Positions 27,129 to 35,865 are shown, counted from the stretch's first letter. The stretch: DNA of 64,000 bases from JABFWF01 sp035539135 (GCA_035539135.1 DATLJD010000005.1:124001-188000); one strand, 5' to 3'. The notes: generated by a model from the letters alone, not told the origin. Program-made: numbers and translations.

Positions 27129-27851
27129 GTGACGGCACGGCGCACCCTGCTGGCGGGCTGGCTGCTGGCGCTGGCGGTCGCGGCGCTGTTCGCGCGGCTG
27201 GGCGCCTGGCAGCTGGACCGCATGCGGCAGAAGCAGGCGTGGCTGGATGCCGCGCAGGCCGCGCTGCAGGCGCGCGCGCCGCATCCGCTGGCGCTGGCCG
27301 CGGAGCCGGCGCGCGCGCACGGCTACGACTGGGCGGAAGGCCTCGGGCGCTTCACCGCGGCGCCTGCGGTGCTGCTCGACAACCAGGAGCACGCAGGCCG
27401 CATCGGCGTGCGCGCCTACCGGGTGTTCCAGCCGGAGCACGGCGCGCCGCTGCTGGTGGAGCTCGGCTGGCTGCCGGTGCCGGGCGACCGGCGGATGCCG
27501 TCGGTGCCGGTGCCCGCGCAGCGCGAGGTCGCCGGCCTGCTGGCGCCGCCGCCGTCGGCCGGGCTGGCGCGACCGGTGGCGCAGGCGCAGCCGGACGGCA
27601 GCCTGTTGCTGGTGTCCTTCGACCTGCCGCTGCTGCGGCGCACGCTGGACCTGCCGACGCTCGCGCCGCGCGTGCTCAAGCTCGATCCGGCGCTGCCGCC
27701 GGCCTATCCGCGCACGCTCGATATCCTGCCCAACACGTTGCCGCCCGCCCGCCACCTCGGCTACGCGGTGCAATGGTTCGCGCTGGCCGCGACCGTGCTG
27801 GTCATCGCGCTGGTGCTGACCCTGCGCAAACCGAAGAGGCCTTCGCCATGA
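27129..27851 (+). CDS. SURF1 family cytochrome oxidase assembly protein
   Basis: A 240-residue member of the SURF1/Shy1 family, which delivers or stabilises heme a during subunit I assembly. Two membrane helices flank a periplasmic domain: residues 8-24 (GWLLALAVAALFARLGAW, then QLDRM) and the C-terminal YAVQWFALAATVLVIALVLT. The QLDR motif, GRF, DNQ and GYAVQWF blocks are typical. I chose GTG at 27129, which begins just before the first helix; no ATG is available. The stop codon overlaps the start of the next gene in an ATGA. Confidence 0.9.
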   Translation: MTARRTLLAGWLLALAVAALFARLGAWQLDRMRQKQAWLDAAQAALQARAPHPLALAAEPARAHGYDWAEGLGRFTAAPAVLLDNQEHAGRIGVRAYRVFQPEHGAPLLVELGWLPVPGDRRMPSVPVPAQREVAGLLAPPPSAGLARPVAQAQPDGSLLLVSFDLPLLRRTLDLPTLAPRVLKLDPALPPAYPRTLDILPNTLPPARHLGYAVQWFALAATVLVIALVLTLRKPKRPSP

Positions 27852-28444
27852 CGCCGACGCCCGACCAGGTCCGCCGCAACCGCCGGCTGCTGCTGCTGAT
27901 CGTCGCGCTGTTCCTCGGCAGCATGCTGGTCGCGGGCGCGTTGCGCTTCTCCGGCTGGCGGCCGGCGAACACGAAGAACCACGGCGAGCTGCTGGACCCG
28001 CCCGGCGACCTGCGCGCCCTCACGCCGCGGCTGGAGGACGGCGCGGAATACCGCTGGGAACCGGTCGCTCGGCGCTGGCGGATCGCGGTCGCGCCGCCGG
28101 CCGAATGCGGCGATGCCTGTGCGACGGTCGCCGACCAGGTGGACCTGGTGTGGCAGTTGCTCGGCCGCAACGCCGACCACGTCGACGTGCTGTGGCTGTG
28201 CCCGGACGCGGGCGACTGCATGGTGCCGGGCCGGCTCGCGCGCGAACCGGCGCTGCGCCGCGTGCGCTTCGACGCCGCGCTGCGCGCGGGTCTGCCGCGC
28301 AACACCATCGATCCGGCGAGCCTGGAACGCGGCCTGCCGGTGTACGTGATCGATCCCAACGGATTCGTGATCCTGCGCTACGCTCCCGGCTTCGACCCGG
28401 CGGGGCTGCGCCAGGATCTCGGCAAGCTGCTCAGGTTGATGTGA
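27848..28444 (+). CDS. SCO-like thioredoxin-fold protein with CxxxC motif
   Basis: A 198-residue membrane-anchored protein: helix at about 12-30, then a periplasmic domain. It keeps an SCO-type CxxxC at C87-C91 (PPAECGDACATVADQVDLV) and ends like SCO proteins, VYVIDPNGFVILRYAPGFDP followed by AGLRQDLGKLLRLM. A second cysteine pair, C118 and C124, lies in LCPDAGDCMV. The distal histidine that SCO proteins use to bind copper is not evident. The position between SURF1 and ctaA suggests a copper or thiol role in oxidase assembly, but it is divergent and the activity is inferred. Its ATG overlaps the SURF1 stop. Confidence 0.8.
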   Translation: MTPTPDQVRRNRRLLLLIVALFLGSMLVAGALRFSGWRPANTKNHGELLDPPGDLRALTPRLEDGAEYRWEPVARRWRIAVAPPAECGDACATVADQVDLVWQLLGRNADHVDVLWLCPDAGDCMVPGRLAREPALRRVRFDAALRAGLPRNTIDPASLERGLPVYVIDPNGFVILRYAPGFDPAGLRQDLGKLLRLM

Positions 28445-28445
28445 C

Positions 28446-29597
28446 ATGCGCAACGGCTTCCACCGGCCCCAGGTCCACCGCCATTTCCACCGTCTCGCCT
28501 GGCTCGCCTGCGCGCTCGCCTTCTGCGTGATCGTGTTCGGTGCGTTCGTGCGCCTGTCCAACGCCGGCCTGAGTTGCCCCGACTGGCCGACCTGCTACGG
28601 CCGCGCCGCGTGGCCTAGCGCGGCCGCCGACATCGCCAACCACGCCGCCAGCGCGATCCGTCCGCTGGAGCCGCACAAGGCCTGGCGCGAACAGGTGCAC
28701 CGCATGCTGGCCGGCACCCTCGGCGTGCTGGTGCTCGGGCTGGCGCTGCTGGCCGCGCGCCGGCGCCGCCACGGCATCGCGCAGGTGCTGGTGTCGGCGT
28801 TGCTGGTCGCCTGCTCGATCCCGCTGTACATGCACGCGCACTACGTGCCGGCGGCGATTCTTGCCGCGCTAGGCGAGGGCATCCTGCTCGCCGCCGCGCT
28901 GCGCTGGTCCAATGCCGACCTCGCGCGGGTGGCGATGCTGACCTTCGCGACCATCGTCTTCCAGGCCCTGCTCGGCATGTGGACGGTGACCTGGCTGCTC
29001 AAACCGGTGGTGGTGATGGGCCACCTGCTCGGCGGCCTGCTGACCTTCTCGCTGCTGGCGTGGATGGCCTGGCGCGCGACCCACCTGCCGATCCGCCTGC
29101 CGGACGGGGCGATGCTGCGCCGGCTGCTCGGCGTCGGCCTCGCCCTGCTCGCCGTGCAGATCGCGCTCGGCGGCTGGACCAGCGCCAACTATGCCGCGCT
29201 CTCCTGCGGGCTCGACTTCCCGAAGTGCGTCGGCCAGTGGTGGCCGCCGCACGACTTCGGCGAAGGCTTCGTGCTCTGGCGCGGCATCGGCGTGGACTAC
29301 GAGGGCGGCGTGCTCGACGGCGCGGCGCGGATCGCGATCCAGATGGCGCACCGGATGATGGCGGTGGCGGTGTTCGTCTACCTGCTGTGGCTCGCGGCGC
29401 GGCTGCTGCGCACGCCCGGCATGCGCGGGCACGGCGCGCTGGTCGCGTTGCTGGCGTGCGCGCAGGTGTCGCTCGGCATCGCCAACGTCAAGCTCGGGCT
29501 GCCGCTGCCGGTGGCGGTGCTGCACAACGCCGGCGCGGCGCTGCTGCTGTTCGTGCTGGTCGGCCTGCGCGCGCGCGTGCGCCCGCCGGAGGCATGA
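28446..29597 (+). CDS. ctaA: Heme A synthase
   Basis: A 383-residue COX15/CtaA family protein with about eight membrane helices that oxidises heme O to heme A. The sequence has the paired histidine helices (EQVHRMLAGTLGV; MAHRMMAVAVFVYLLWL) and the loop cysteines in SNAGLSCPDWPTCYGR. ALSCGLDFPKCVGQWWP lies in the second half. ATG at 28446 is one base after the previous stop. Its last codons overlap the start of ctaB through ATGA, coupling synthesis of heme O and heme A enzymes. Confidence 0.95.
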   Translation: MRNGFHRPQVHRHFHRLAWLACALAFCVIVFGAFVRLSNAGLSCPDWPTCYGRAAWPSAAADIANHAASAIRPLEPHKAWREQVHRMLAGTLGVLVLGLALLAARRRRHGIAQVLVSALLVACSIPLYMHAHYVPAAILAALGEGILLAAALRWSNADLARVAMLTFATIVFQALLGMWTVTWLLKPVVVMGHLLGGLLTFSLLAWMAWRATHLPIRLPDGAMLRRLLGVGLALLAVQIALGGWTSANYAALSCGLDFPKCVGQWWPPHDFGEGFVLWRGIGVDYEGGVLDGAARIAIQMAHRMMAVAVFVYLLWLAARLLRTPGMRGHGALVALLACAQVSLGIANVKLGLPLPVAVLHNAGAALLLFVLVGLRARVRPPEA

Positions 29598-30520
29598 TGC
29601 ACGCCGGCCTGTTCCGCCAGTACTGGAGCCTGACCAAGCCGCGCGTGGTGGCGCTGATCGTGTTCACCGCGGCGATCGGCATGTTCCTCGCCGTGCCCGG
29701 GCTGCCGCCGCTGAAGGAGTCGGTGTTCGGCTTCCTCGGCATCTGGCTGGCGGCGTCCAGCGCCGCGGCGATCAACCAGATCCTCGACTCGCGGATCGAT
29801 GCGCAGATGGCGCGCACCTCGTGGCGCCCGATCGTGGTCGGCGAAGTCACGCCGCGTCAGGCGCTGGTGTTCGCGCTGGTGCTGGCGGCGCTGTCGATGG
29901 CGATCATGTTGTGGGCGACCAACTGGATCGCGGCGGCGCTCACCTTCGCCTCGCTGATCGGCTACGCGGTGATCTACACCCGCTACCTGAAGCGCGCGAC
30001 GCCGCAGAACATCGTGATCGGCGGCGTCGCCGGCGCCGCGCCGCCGCTGCTCGGCTGGGCGGCCGTGTCGGACATCCAGCATCCCTGGCAATGGGAGCAC
30101 GCCCTGCTGCTGGTGCTGATCATCTTCGTGTGGACGCCGCCGCACTTCTGGGCGCTGGCGATCTTCCGCCGCGCCGACTACGCGCGGGCGATGGTGCCGA
30201 TGCTGCCGGTCACCCACGGCGTGGAATACACCCGCTGGCAGATCCTGCTGTACACCGTGCTGCTGGTGGTGGTGACGATGCTGCCGACCATTGTCGGCAT
30301 GAGCGGCAACTTCTACCTCGGCGGCGCGATGGTGCTGGGCCTGGTGTTCCTGTGGCACGCGTGGAAGCTGATGGACCCGCCCGACGAGTTCTACGCGATG
30401 CGGGTGTTCAACTACTCGATCGTGTACCTGATGGCGCTGTTCGCGTTCCTGCTGCTGGACCACTGGCTGCTGCCGTGGCTGCAGCCCGCGGCCGCGATCG
30501 AGTTCGTGCCGGCCGGCTGA
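29594..30520 (+). CDS. ctaB: Protoheme IX farnesyltransferase (heme O synthase)
   Basis: A 308-residue UbiA-superfamily enzyme that adds a farnesyl group to protoheme to make heme O, the precursor of heme A. The magnesium/diphosphate motif is NQILDSRIDAQMARTSWRP near 55-73 and the second polar loop has TPPHFWALAIFRRADYARAM. Nine hydrophobic helices are evident. It is the last gene of the cluster. No SCO1 gene with the copper-binding histidine follows, unlike many relatives. Confidence 0.97.
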   Translation: MMHAGLFRQYWSLTKPRVVALIVFTAAIGMFLAVPGLPPLKESVFGFLGIWLAASSAAAINQILDSRIDAQMARTSWRPIVVGEVTPRQALVFALVLAALSMAIMLWATNWIAAALTFASLIGYAVIYTRYLKRATPQNIVIGGVAGAAPPLLGWAAVSDIQHPWQWEHALLLVLIIFVWTPPHFWALAIFRRADYARAMVPMLPVTHGVEYTRWQILLYTVLLVVVTMLPTIVGMSGNFYLGGAMVLGLVFLWHAWKLMDPPDEFYAMRVFNYSIVYLMALFAFLLLDHWLLPWLQPAAAIEFVPAG

Positions 30521-30583
30521 GCGCGCCGCGCGGCGATCCTCGTCGTCGCGCCGCTCGCATCGCTCCCGCGAGGGTGTGGCCGG

Positions 30584-31864
30584 TTAGGTGCCCGCCGCGA
30601 CCGTGGCAGCCGCGCGCGCCGCTGCTTCGGCGCGCGCGGCCAGCACCGCCTGCTCGCGCGCGTTGCGGGTCAGGCTGGCGGCGCGTTCGAATTCCGCGCG
30701 CGCCTCGTCGTGGCGTTGGAGCTTCGCGAGCAGGTCGCCGCGCACCGCCGGCAGCAGGTGGTAGCGCTGCAGCGCCGGCGCGTCGGCGAGCGCGTCGACC
30801 AGGGCGAGGCCGGCGGCCGGGCCTTCCGCCATCGCCACCGCCACCGCGCGGTTGAGCTCGATCACCGGCGACGGCGTGCGCGCGGCCAGTTGCGCGTACA
30901 GCGCGGCGATGCGCGCCCAGTCGGTGTCCTCCGCGCGCGCGGCGCGCGCGTGGCAGGCGGCGATCTCCGCCTGCAGCGCGTACGGTCCGGGCGCGCCCAG
31001 CCGCTGCGCGCGCTCGAGCGCGGCGAGGCCGCGGCCGATCAGCAGCCGGTCCCAGCGCGCGCGATCCTGTTCCAGGAGCGGGATCGGCGCGCCGTCCGGA
31101 TGCGCGCGCGCCGGCAGGCGCGAGGCCTGCAGCTCCATCAGCGCGACCAGGCCGTGCACCTCCGCTTCGCCCGGCATCAGCCCAGCGAGGATCCGGCCGA
31201 GGCGCAGCGCCTCCTCGCACAGCGCCGGCCGCGTCCAGTGCTCGCCGGCGGTCGCCGCGTAGCCTTCGTTGAAGACCAGGTACAGCACCGCCAGCACCGA
31301 CGCGAGGCGCGCGGCCAGGTCCTCGCCGCGCGGCAGCTCGAACGGCACCTTCGCCTCGCCCAAGGTGCGCTTGGCGCGCACGATGCGCTGGGCGATGGTC
31401 GGCTCCGGCACCAGGAAGGCGCGCGCGATCTCGTCGGTGGTCAGGCCGCCGAGCAGGCGCAGGGTGAGCGCGACCTGGGCGTCGGTGGACAGCAGCGGAT
31501 GGCAGGCGATGAACACCAGCCGCAATACGTCGTCGCCGACGTGGTCGTCGGCGGCCGCTTCCGGTCCGTCGTCCAGCGCCTGCTGCAGTTCGCCGTCGGC
31601 GGCGAGCTGCTCGTGCTTGCGCGCCTGCAACTGGTGGTGGCGCAGGCGGTCGATCGCCCGCCGCTTGGCGGTGGTCATCAGCCAGGCGCCGGGGTTGTCG
31701 GGCACGCCGCTGCGCGGCCAGGTTTCCAGCGCCGCCAGCAAGGCGTCCTGGGCGAGTTCCTCGGCGAGGCCGACGTCGCGCAGCATGCGGGTCAGGCCGC
31801 CGACCACCCGCGCCGATTCCAGGCGCCAGACCGCTTCGACCGTACGTGCCACGTCGCCCGTCAT
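30584..31864 (-). CDS. ECF42-type sigma factor with C-terminal TPR-like domain
   Basis: A 426-residue extracytoplasmic-function sigma factor. Region 2 (LAEELAQDALLAALETWP, AWLMTTAKRRAIDRLR) and region 4 (LTTDEIARAFLVPEPTIAQR) make up the first 190 residues. The long C-terminal part (ASVLAVLYLVFNEGY onward) is the DUF6596/TPR-like extension that marks the ECF41/42 class, whose activity is controlled within the protein instead of by an anti-sigma factor. ECF42 genes usually sit next to DGPF/YCII proteins, as here. I chose the ATG at 31864. The inducing signal is unknown. Confidence 0.93.
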   Translation of the reverse strand: MTGDVARTVEAVWRLESARVVGGLTRMLRDVGLAEELAQDALLAALETWPRSGVPDNPGAWLMTTAKRRAIDRLRHHQLQARKHEQLAADGELQQALDDGPEAAADDHVGDDVLRLVFIACHPLLSTDAQVALTLRLLGGLTTDEIARAFLVPEPTIAQRIVRAKRTLGEAKVPFELPRGEDLAARLASVLAVLYLVFNEGYAATAGEHWTRPALCEEALRLGRILAGLMPGEAEVHGLVALMELQASRLPARAHPDGAPIPLLEQDRARWDRLLIGRGLAALERAQRLGAPGPYALQAEIAACHARAARAEDTDWARIAALYAQLAARTPSPVIELNRAVAVAMAEGPAAGLALVDALADAPALQRYHLLPAVRGDLLAKLQRHDEARAEFERAASLTRNAREQAVLAARAEAAARAAATVAAGT

Positions 31865-31971
31865 GGGCGGATGACAGCATTGCCGCGGCGGGTCGCGCAA
31901 GGGCCTGGCGCGGACGTGGCAGGCCGGTCCGGCACCGCGCCGCGCCCGCGCCGCGCGGACCGTGGCGGGGC

Positions 31972-32382
31972 TCACATCGGCTTGTTGCACACCACCATCC
32001 ACGGCACGCCGAAACGGTCGACCAGCATGCCGAAGCTGCTCGCGAAGAAGGTCTCGCCCAGTGGCATCTGCACCTGCCCGCCGGCGGCGAGCGCGTCGAA
32101 CTTGCGGCGCGCGTCGGCGTCGTCGGTGGCACTCAGCGACAATGCGAAGCCGCTGAAAGTGCCGGGCACGGGGCCGTCGGACGCCATCAGCCGGGTGTCG
32201 CCGATGCGGAAGCTGGCGTGCAGCACGTCGTCGGGCGAGTTCGGCTCGCAACCGGGCTGCGGCGGCTCGGGCGCGTCGCGGTAGCGCATCAGCATCTCGA
32301 CCTGGGCATCGAGCGCGTCGCGGTAGAAGTCCAGCGCCGCGGCGGCGCGGCCGTTGAAGAACAGGTAGGGCTCGATCTGCAT
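31972..32382 (-). CDS. VOC family protein (PhnB-like)
   Basis: A 136-residue vicinal-oxygen-chelate fold protein with the two-repeat layout: first half around YLFFNGRAAAALDFYRDALD, second half around GFALSLSATDDADARRKFDA and ending GVPWMVVCNKPM. The short length and the DVLHASFRIGDTRLMASDG stretch match PhnB-like or 3-demethylubiquinone-methyltransferase-like VOC proteins that accompany ECF42 sigma factors. The metal ligands of true glyoxalases are not clearly kept. It is separated by about 107 bases from the sigma gene downstream and by 20 from the upstream YCII gene. Confidence 0.88.
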   Translation of the reverse strand: MQIEPYLFFNGRAAAALDFYRDALDAQVEMLMRYRDAPEPPQPGCEPNSPDDVLHASFRIGDTRLMASDGPVPGTFSGFALSLSATDDADARRKFDALAAGGQVQMPLGETFFASSFGMLVDRFGVPWMVVCNKPM

Positions 32383-32402
32383 GAGGTGCTCTCCGGGTCG
32401 GG

Positions 32403-32825
32403 TCAGGCGTCGAGTCGCGCGCGCAGGCGTTCTTCCTGCTCGCGCACCTCGGGCGGCAGGGCGTCGCCGAAGTCCTCCAGTTCGTACACCGGGCGGATCT
32501 CGATCTCGGCCTCGCCGCGCTCGAACGGATGCGGGCAGCGGCGCGCCCATTCGACCGCTTCCTCCAGCGAATGCACCTGCCATAGCCAGAAGCCGGCAAC
32601 CAGTTCCTTCGTCTCCGCGAACGGGCCATCGATCACGCTGCGGCGGCCGTCGTCGAAGCGGACCCGCACGCCCTTCGCGCTCGGCTGCAGGCCTTCGCCC
32701 GCGAGCAGCACGCCGGCCTGCACCAGCGCCTCGTTGAAGCGTCCCATGTCCGCCAGCAGCTGCCGGCCGGGCAGGGTGCCCGCCTCCGAGGCCGGGGTGG
32801 CCTTGATCATCACCATCACGCGCAT
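32403..32825 (-). CDS. DGPF/YCII domain protein (first)
   Basis: A 140-residue YCII-related protein. The hallmark DGPFAETKELVAGFWLW lies at about 66-82, which names the DGPF family, and the N-terminus MRVMVMIKATPASE is the usual start. The last 40 residues form a charged helix (REQEERLRARLDA). Members occur with ECF42 sigma factors; the biochemical role is not established. It is divergent from the second YCII gene with 145 bases between starts. Confidence 0.92.
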   Translation of the reverse strand: MRVMVMIKATPASEAGTLPGRQLLADMGRFNEALVQAGVLLAGEGLQPSAKGVRVRFDDGRRSVIDGPFAETKELVAGFWLWQVHSLEEAVEWARRCPHPFERGEAEIEIRPVYELEDFGDALPPEVREQEERLRARLDA

Positions 32826-32970
32826 CTGGTCGTTCCTCCGTCGTTGCGGGACGCCCGATCGCGTCCCTGTCCCGGCGACGGCCGGGGGCGACCGAAATCG
32901 ACAAGCCGGGGGAATGCCTTCCGCGGCCGGCTGCGCGATCATGGCGGCCCGCCCGGCGGAGGTCCGACGC

Positions 32971-33345
32971 ATGCAGTTCCTGCTCCTGGTCTACACCGAT
33001 CCCGCGTTGCTCGACGCGCTGCCCGAAGGCGAGTTCGACCGCTGGATGAAGGGCTGCATCGAGCACGCCGACGACCTGAAGCGCGAGGGACGGCTGCTCG
33101 CCTCGCAGCAGCTGGAGCCGCCGGCCACCGCGAAGTCGGTGCGCGTGCGCCAGGGCCGCACCCAGGTGCTGGACGGTCCGTTCGCCGAAACCAAGGAAGT
33201 GCTGGCCGGCTTCAACCTGGTCGAGGCCGACAGTCTGGAGGAGGCGGTGCGGATGGCCGAGGCTTTTCCGTGGACGCGCACCGGCAGCATCGAGGTGCGG
33301 CCGGTGCGGGACTTCGAGGCGGTGCGCCGGCGGGTCGGGGCCTAG
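32971..33345 (+). CDS. DGPF/YCII domain protein (second)
   Basis: A 124-residue YCII-related protein with MQFLLLVYTDPALLDALPEG at the start and the motif DGPFAETKEVLAGFNLVEA at about 70-88. It is a paralogue of the neighbouring minus-strand gene, sharing the DGPF block and the length of the fold. ATG at 32971 was chosen to match the family; an in-frame ATG at 32941 would add ten residues. Likely regulated together with the ECF42 module. Its function is not known. Confidence 0.9.
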   Translation: MQFLLLVYTDPALLDALPEGEFDRWMKGCIEHADDLKREGRLLASQQLEPPATAKSVRVRQGRTQVLDGPFAETKEVLAGFNLVEADSLEEAVRMAEAFPWTRTGSIEVRPVRDFEAVRRRVGA

Positions 33346-33364
33346 CCAGCGCCGCGGGCGTGCG

Positions 33365-33607
33365 TCAGTGCGCGCCCTCGCGGTCGATCGAATCGTCGTA
33401 GCCGCCGGCGACCCCCTTGCTGTCGCGGTCGCGCAGGTGGTCGTCCACGTCCGCGCCACGGTCGGTCGCGCTGGCCTGCTGCAGCGCGTCGGCAGTTTCT
33501 TCCGTGTTGCCAGGCCGGCGCAGCGGCTGGTGGCGGGAGCTGGCCACGCCGCTCTCGCGGGTGAGCGGATCGTTGCGGGTGCCGGCGTCCTGGTCGCGTC
33601 TGTTCAT
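33365..33607 (-). CDS. Small hydrophilic hypothetical protein (80 aa)
   Basis: I do not recognise this protein. It is 80 residues long, has no hydrophobic segment and is very rich in Asp, Arg, Ser and Thr (MNRRDQDAGTRNDPLTRESG, and later ATDRGADVDDHLRDRDSKG). It is preceded by CCGCAGGAGGACGC, a strong ribosome binding site, so it is probably translated. Such disordered hydrophilic proteins are often stress- or desiccation-linked; nothing here proves that. It is alone on its strand beside the YCII gene. Confidence 0.7.
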   Translation of the reverse strand: MNRRDQDAGTRNDPLTRESGVASSRHQPLRRPGNTEETADALQQASATDRGADVDDHLRDRDSKGVAGGYDDSIDREGAH

Positions 33608-33799
33608 GCGTCCTCCTGCGGACTGAAGGGACGTACCACGCTCCCATGCCCGGCGTGACCGGCACGCCATGCGCGCGCATTCAGCGGTGCTGCTGTCCGA
33701 CGTCCGCGCGGCGCGGCGTTGTCCCTGGTGCCGGCGGTCCGCGCCGGTCACACAACCCGCGATGGCGATGGGGGCGCACACCGCGCACAGGAGTCCGCC

Positions 33800-34369
33800 A
33801 TGAAGCGATCCACCCTCGCCCTCGCCGCGTTCGCCGCCGCGCTGGGCGCTACCGCGGCGCCGGCCAAGGCGCAGCATGCCACCGCCAGGCCCGCCGACGA
33901 CCAGGCGCTGGTCGCCAGCGCGATGAGCGCCGCGCCGGACGAGGTCGCGCGCGACGCGGCCATCATCGACGTCGGCGCCGACGGCAAGGTGCGCACCGTG
34001 CGCGAAGGCCGCAACGGCTTCACCTGCATGGGCGACAACCCGCAGACCCCGGGGCCCGATCCGATGTGCATGGACGAGAATGCCAGGGCGTGGGTCGACG
34101 CCTGGCTGGCGCACAAGCCGCCGCCGGCCGGCAAGACCGGCCTGATGTACATGCTCGAGGGCGGCACCGACGCCAGCAACACCGATCCGTACGCGCAGAA
34201 GCCCGACGCGGGCAACCACTGGGTCAGCACCGGCCCGCACGTGATGGTGGTGGGCGCGGACGACAGCTTCTACGCGCAGTACCCGCTGGACGCCGATCCG
34301 AAGACCGGCGCGCCGTACGTGATGTGGGCGGGCACGCCGTACCGGCACCTGATGGTGCCGGTGAAGTAA
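33800..34369 (+). CDS. Secreted hypothetical protein (189 aa)
   Basis: I cannot name this family with certainty. A signal peptide of about 24 residues (KRSTLALAAFAAALGATAAP, then AKAQ) is followed by a soluble domain with GFTCMGDNPQTPGPDPMCMD, which holds two cysteines with Met and Asp around them, and a C-terminal region ending VMWAGTPYRHLMVPVK. GLMYMLEGGTDASNTDPYAQ and HVMVVGADDSFYAQYPLD complete it. The ATG is preceded by CAGGAGTCCGCC. Similar periplasmic hypotheticals are found in xanthomonads. The catalase downstream could be co-regulated, but nothing shows this. Confidence 0.82.
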   Translation: MKRSTLALAAFAAALGATAAPAKAQHATARPADDQALVASAMSAAPDEVARDAAIIDVGADGKVRTVREGRNGFTCMGDNPQTPGPDPMCMDENARAWVDAWLAHKPPPAGKTGLMYMLEGGTDASNTDPYAQKPDAGNHWVSTGPHVMVVGADDSFYAQYPLDADPKTGAPYVMWAGTPYRHLMVPVK

Positions 34370-34406
34370 CGCGGGAACCGTGGCGCCGCCGGCGCGGCCG
34401 GCGGCG

Positions 34407-34724
34407 TCAGCGGCCGGCGCCGATCGCGTCGAACAGGTCGCGCACCCGCGCTTCCTGCGCCGGATCGAACTCCACGCCCATGTGGTCCACCGCGACCCGG
34501 GTCACGTGGCCGGCGAGGGTGATCGCCTCGTCGGTGTCCTGCAGGAAGGAGATGCGCAGCGCGGCGCCGTCGCGCGGGATCCAGTCGTCGGGCAGGCGCA
34601 GGCGCGCGCCGCCGAGCGAGAGGTCGAGCACCTGCGCCTCGTGCTGGTGGCCGTTGGGGGCGACCATCGCCGCGGTGAGGACGCGCTTGCGCGGGTGCGA
34701 ACGCTTGTCGGTGGGCGGGCTCAT
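34407..34724 (-). CDS. PilZ domain protein
   Basis: A 105-residue single-domain PilZ protein, the usual receptor fold for cyclic di-GMP. Both ligand motifs are intact: RxxxR at R8-R12 (KRSHPRKR) and DxSxxG at 34-39 (DLSLGGARL). It has no partner domain, so it probably acts by binding another protein. Its position convergent to the secreted protein gene gives no clue to the process. Notably, a second set of possible c-di-GMP-binding motifs is encoded at 50914-51759. Confidence 0.93.
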   Translation of the reverse strand: MSPPTDKRSHPRKRVLTAAMVAPNGHQHEAQVLDLSLGGARLRLPDDWIPRDGAALRISFLQDTDEAITLAGHVTRVAVDHMGVEFDPAQEARVRDLFDAIGAGR

Positions 34725-34938
34725 GGAGTCATCCTAGCCGGGCCGGCGTGAAGGCGCTCGGCGGTCGTCGTCGGCGGGCGAGCGCCGACGTCGTGCACAG
34801 GCAGGCGGCTGCCGGCCCGGCGGCCGCCGTCGCGCGAATGCGCGCATGCAGGTTGATGACCCGGCGAAGTTCGCGGCGCTTGCACCGGCGGATGCGGAAG
34901 GTCTGGGATTCCGCCGCCACGCACGAGGAGCCACCGCG

Positions 34939-35865
34939 ATGTTCGCCCACAACAAACGTCTGCAGTATTCGGTCCACGTCCACGAAAGCAATCCGGCGCT
35001 CGCCAACCTGATGCTGGAACAGTTCGGCGGGCCGCAGGGCGAGCTCGCCGCCGCGATGCGCTACTTCACCCAGGCGCTCTCCGAGGACGACCCCGGCCGG
35101 CGCGACATGCTGCTCGACATCGCCACCGAGGAGCTCAGCCACCTGGAGGTGATCGGCACCATCGTGGCGATGCTCAACAAGGGCGCCAAGGGCGAGCTGG
35201 CCGAGGCGGTGGATTCGGAAGCCGAGCTGTTCCGCAAGCTGCAGGGCGCGGGCAACGACTCGCACGTGACCCAGGTGCTGTACGGCGGCGGGCCGGCCCT
35301 GATCAATTCGGGCGGGCAGCTGTGGAACGCCGGCTACATCGACAGCATCGGCGAGCCGACCGCCGACCTGCGTTCCAACATCGCCGCCGAGGCGCGCGCC
35401 AAGATCGTCTACGAGCGGCTGATCAACGTCACCGCCGATCCCGGGGTGAAGGACGCGCTCGGCTTCCTGATGACCCGCGAGATCTCGCACCAGAAGTCGT
35501 TCGAGAAGGCGCTGTACGCGATCGAACCCAACTTCCCGCCGGGCAAGTTGCCGGGCAAGCCGCAGTTCGCCGACGTTTACGTCGACACCTCGCAGGGCGA
35601 CGGCGACCTGCGCGGGCCATGGAACAGCGACGAGAACTTCGAGGTGGTCAGCGACCGCGAACGGTTCCTCGCGATGGATGGCGGCGACGGCCTCGGCGCG
35701 GTCCGGCTGGACGCGGCGCAGCAGCAGGCGGTCGAGGCGATGGCGCTGCGCACGCGCTCGAACCCCGATCGCAACCCGACCACGGGCGCGGAACTCGGCA
35801 TGGGCCTGTCCGCGCCGCTGCCGCGCCGCGATGCCGGCAAGGGCGAATCGCGCAGCCGGCACTGA
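34939..35865 (+). CDS. Manganese catalase
   Basis: A 308-residue dimanganese catalase that disproportionates hydrogen peroxide. The ligand set is complete at the positions known for the family: E35, E65, H68, E151 and H184 (GPQGELAAAMRY, ATEELSHLEVIG, AAEARAKIVYERL, REISHQKSFEKAL). I preferred ATG at 34939, preceded by CGAGGAGCCACCGCG, over a longer frame. The C-terminal 70 residues are a variable Asp/Arg tail, as in long-form members. It is monocistronic here and may serve as a heme-free peroxide defence. Confidence 0.96.
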   Translation: MFAHNKRLQYSVHVHESNPALANLMLEQFGGPQGELAAAMRYFTQALSEDDPGRRDMLLDIATEELSHLEVIGTIVAMLNKGAKGELAEAVDSEAELFRKLQGAGNDSHVTQVLYGGGPALINSGGQLWNAGYIDSIGEPTADLRSNIAAEARAKIVYERLINVTADPGVKDALGFLMTREISHQKSFEKALYAIEPNFPPGKLPGKPQFADVYVDTSQGDGDLRGPWNSDENFEVVSDRERFLAMDGGDGLGAVRLDAAQQQAVEAMALRTRSNPDRNPTTGAELGMGLSAPLPRRDAGKGESRSRH

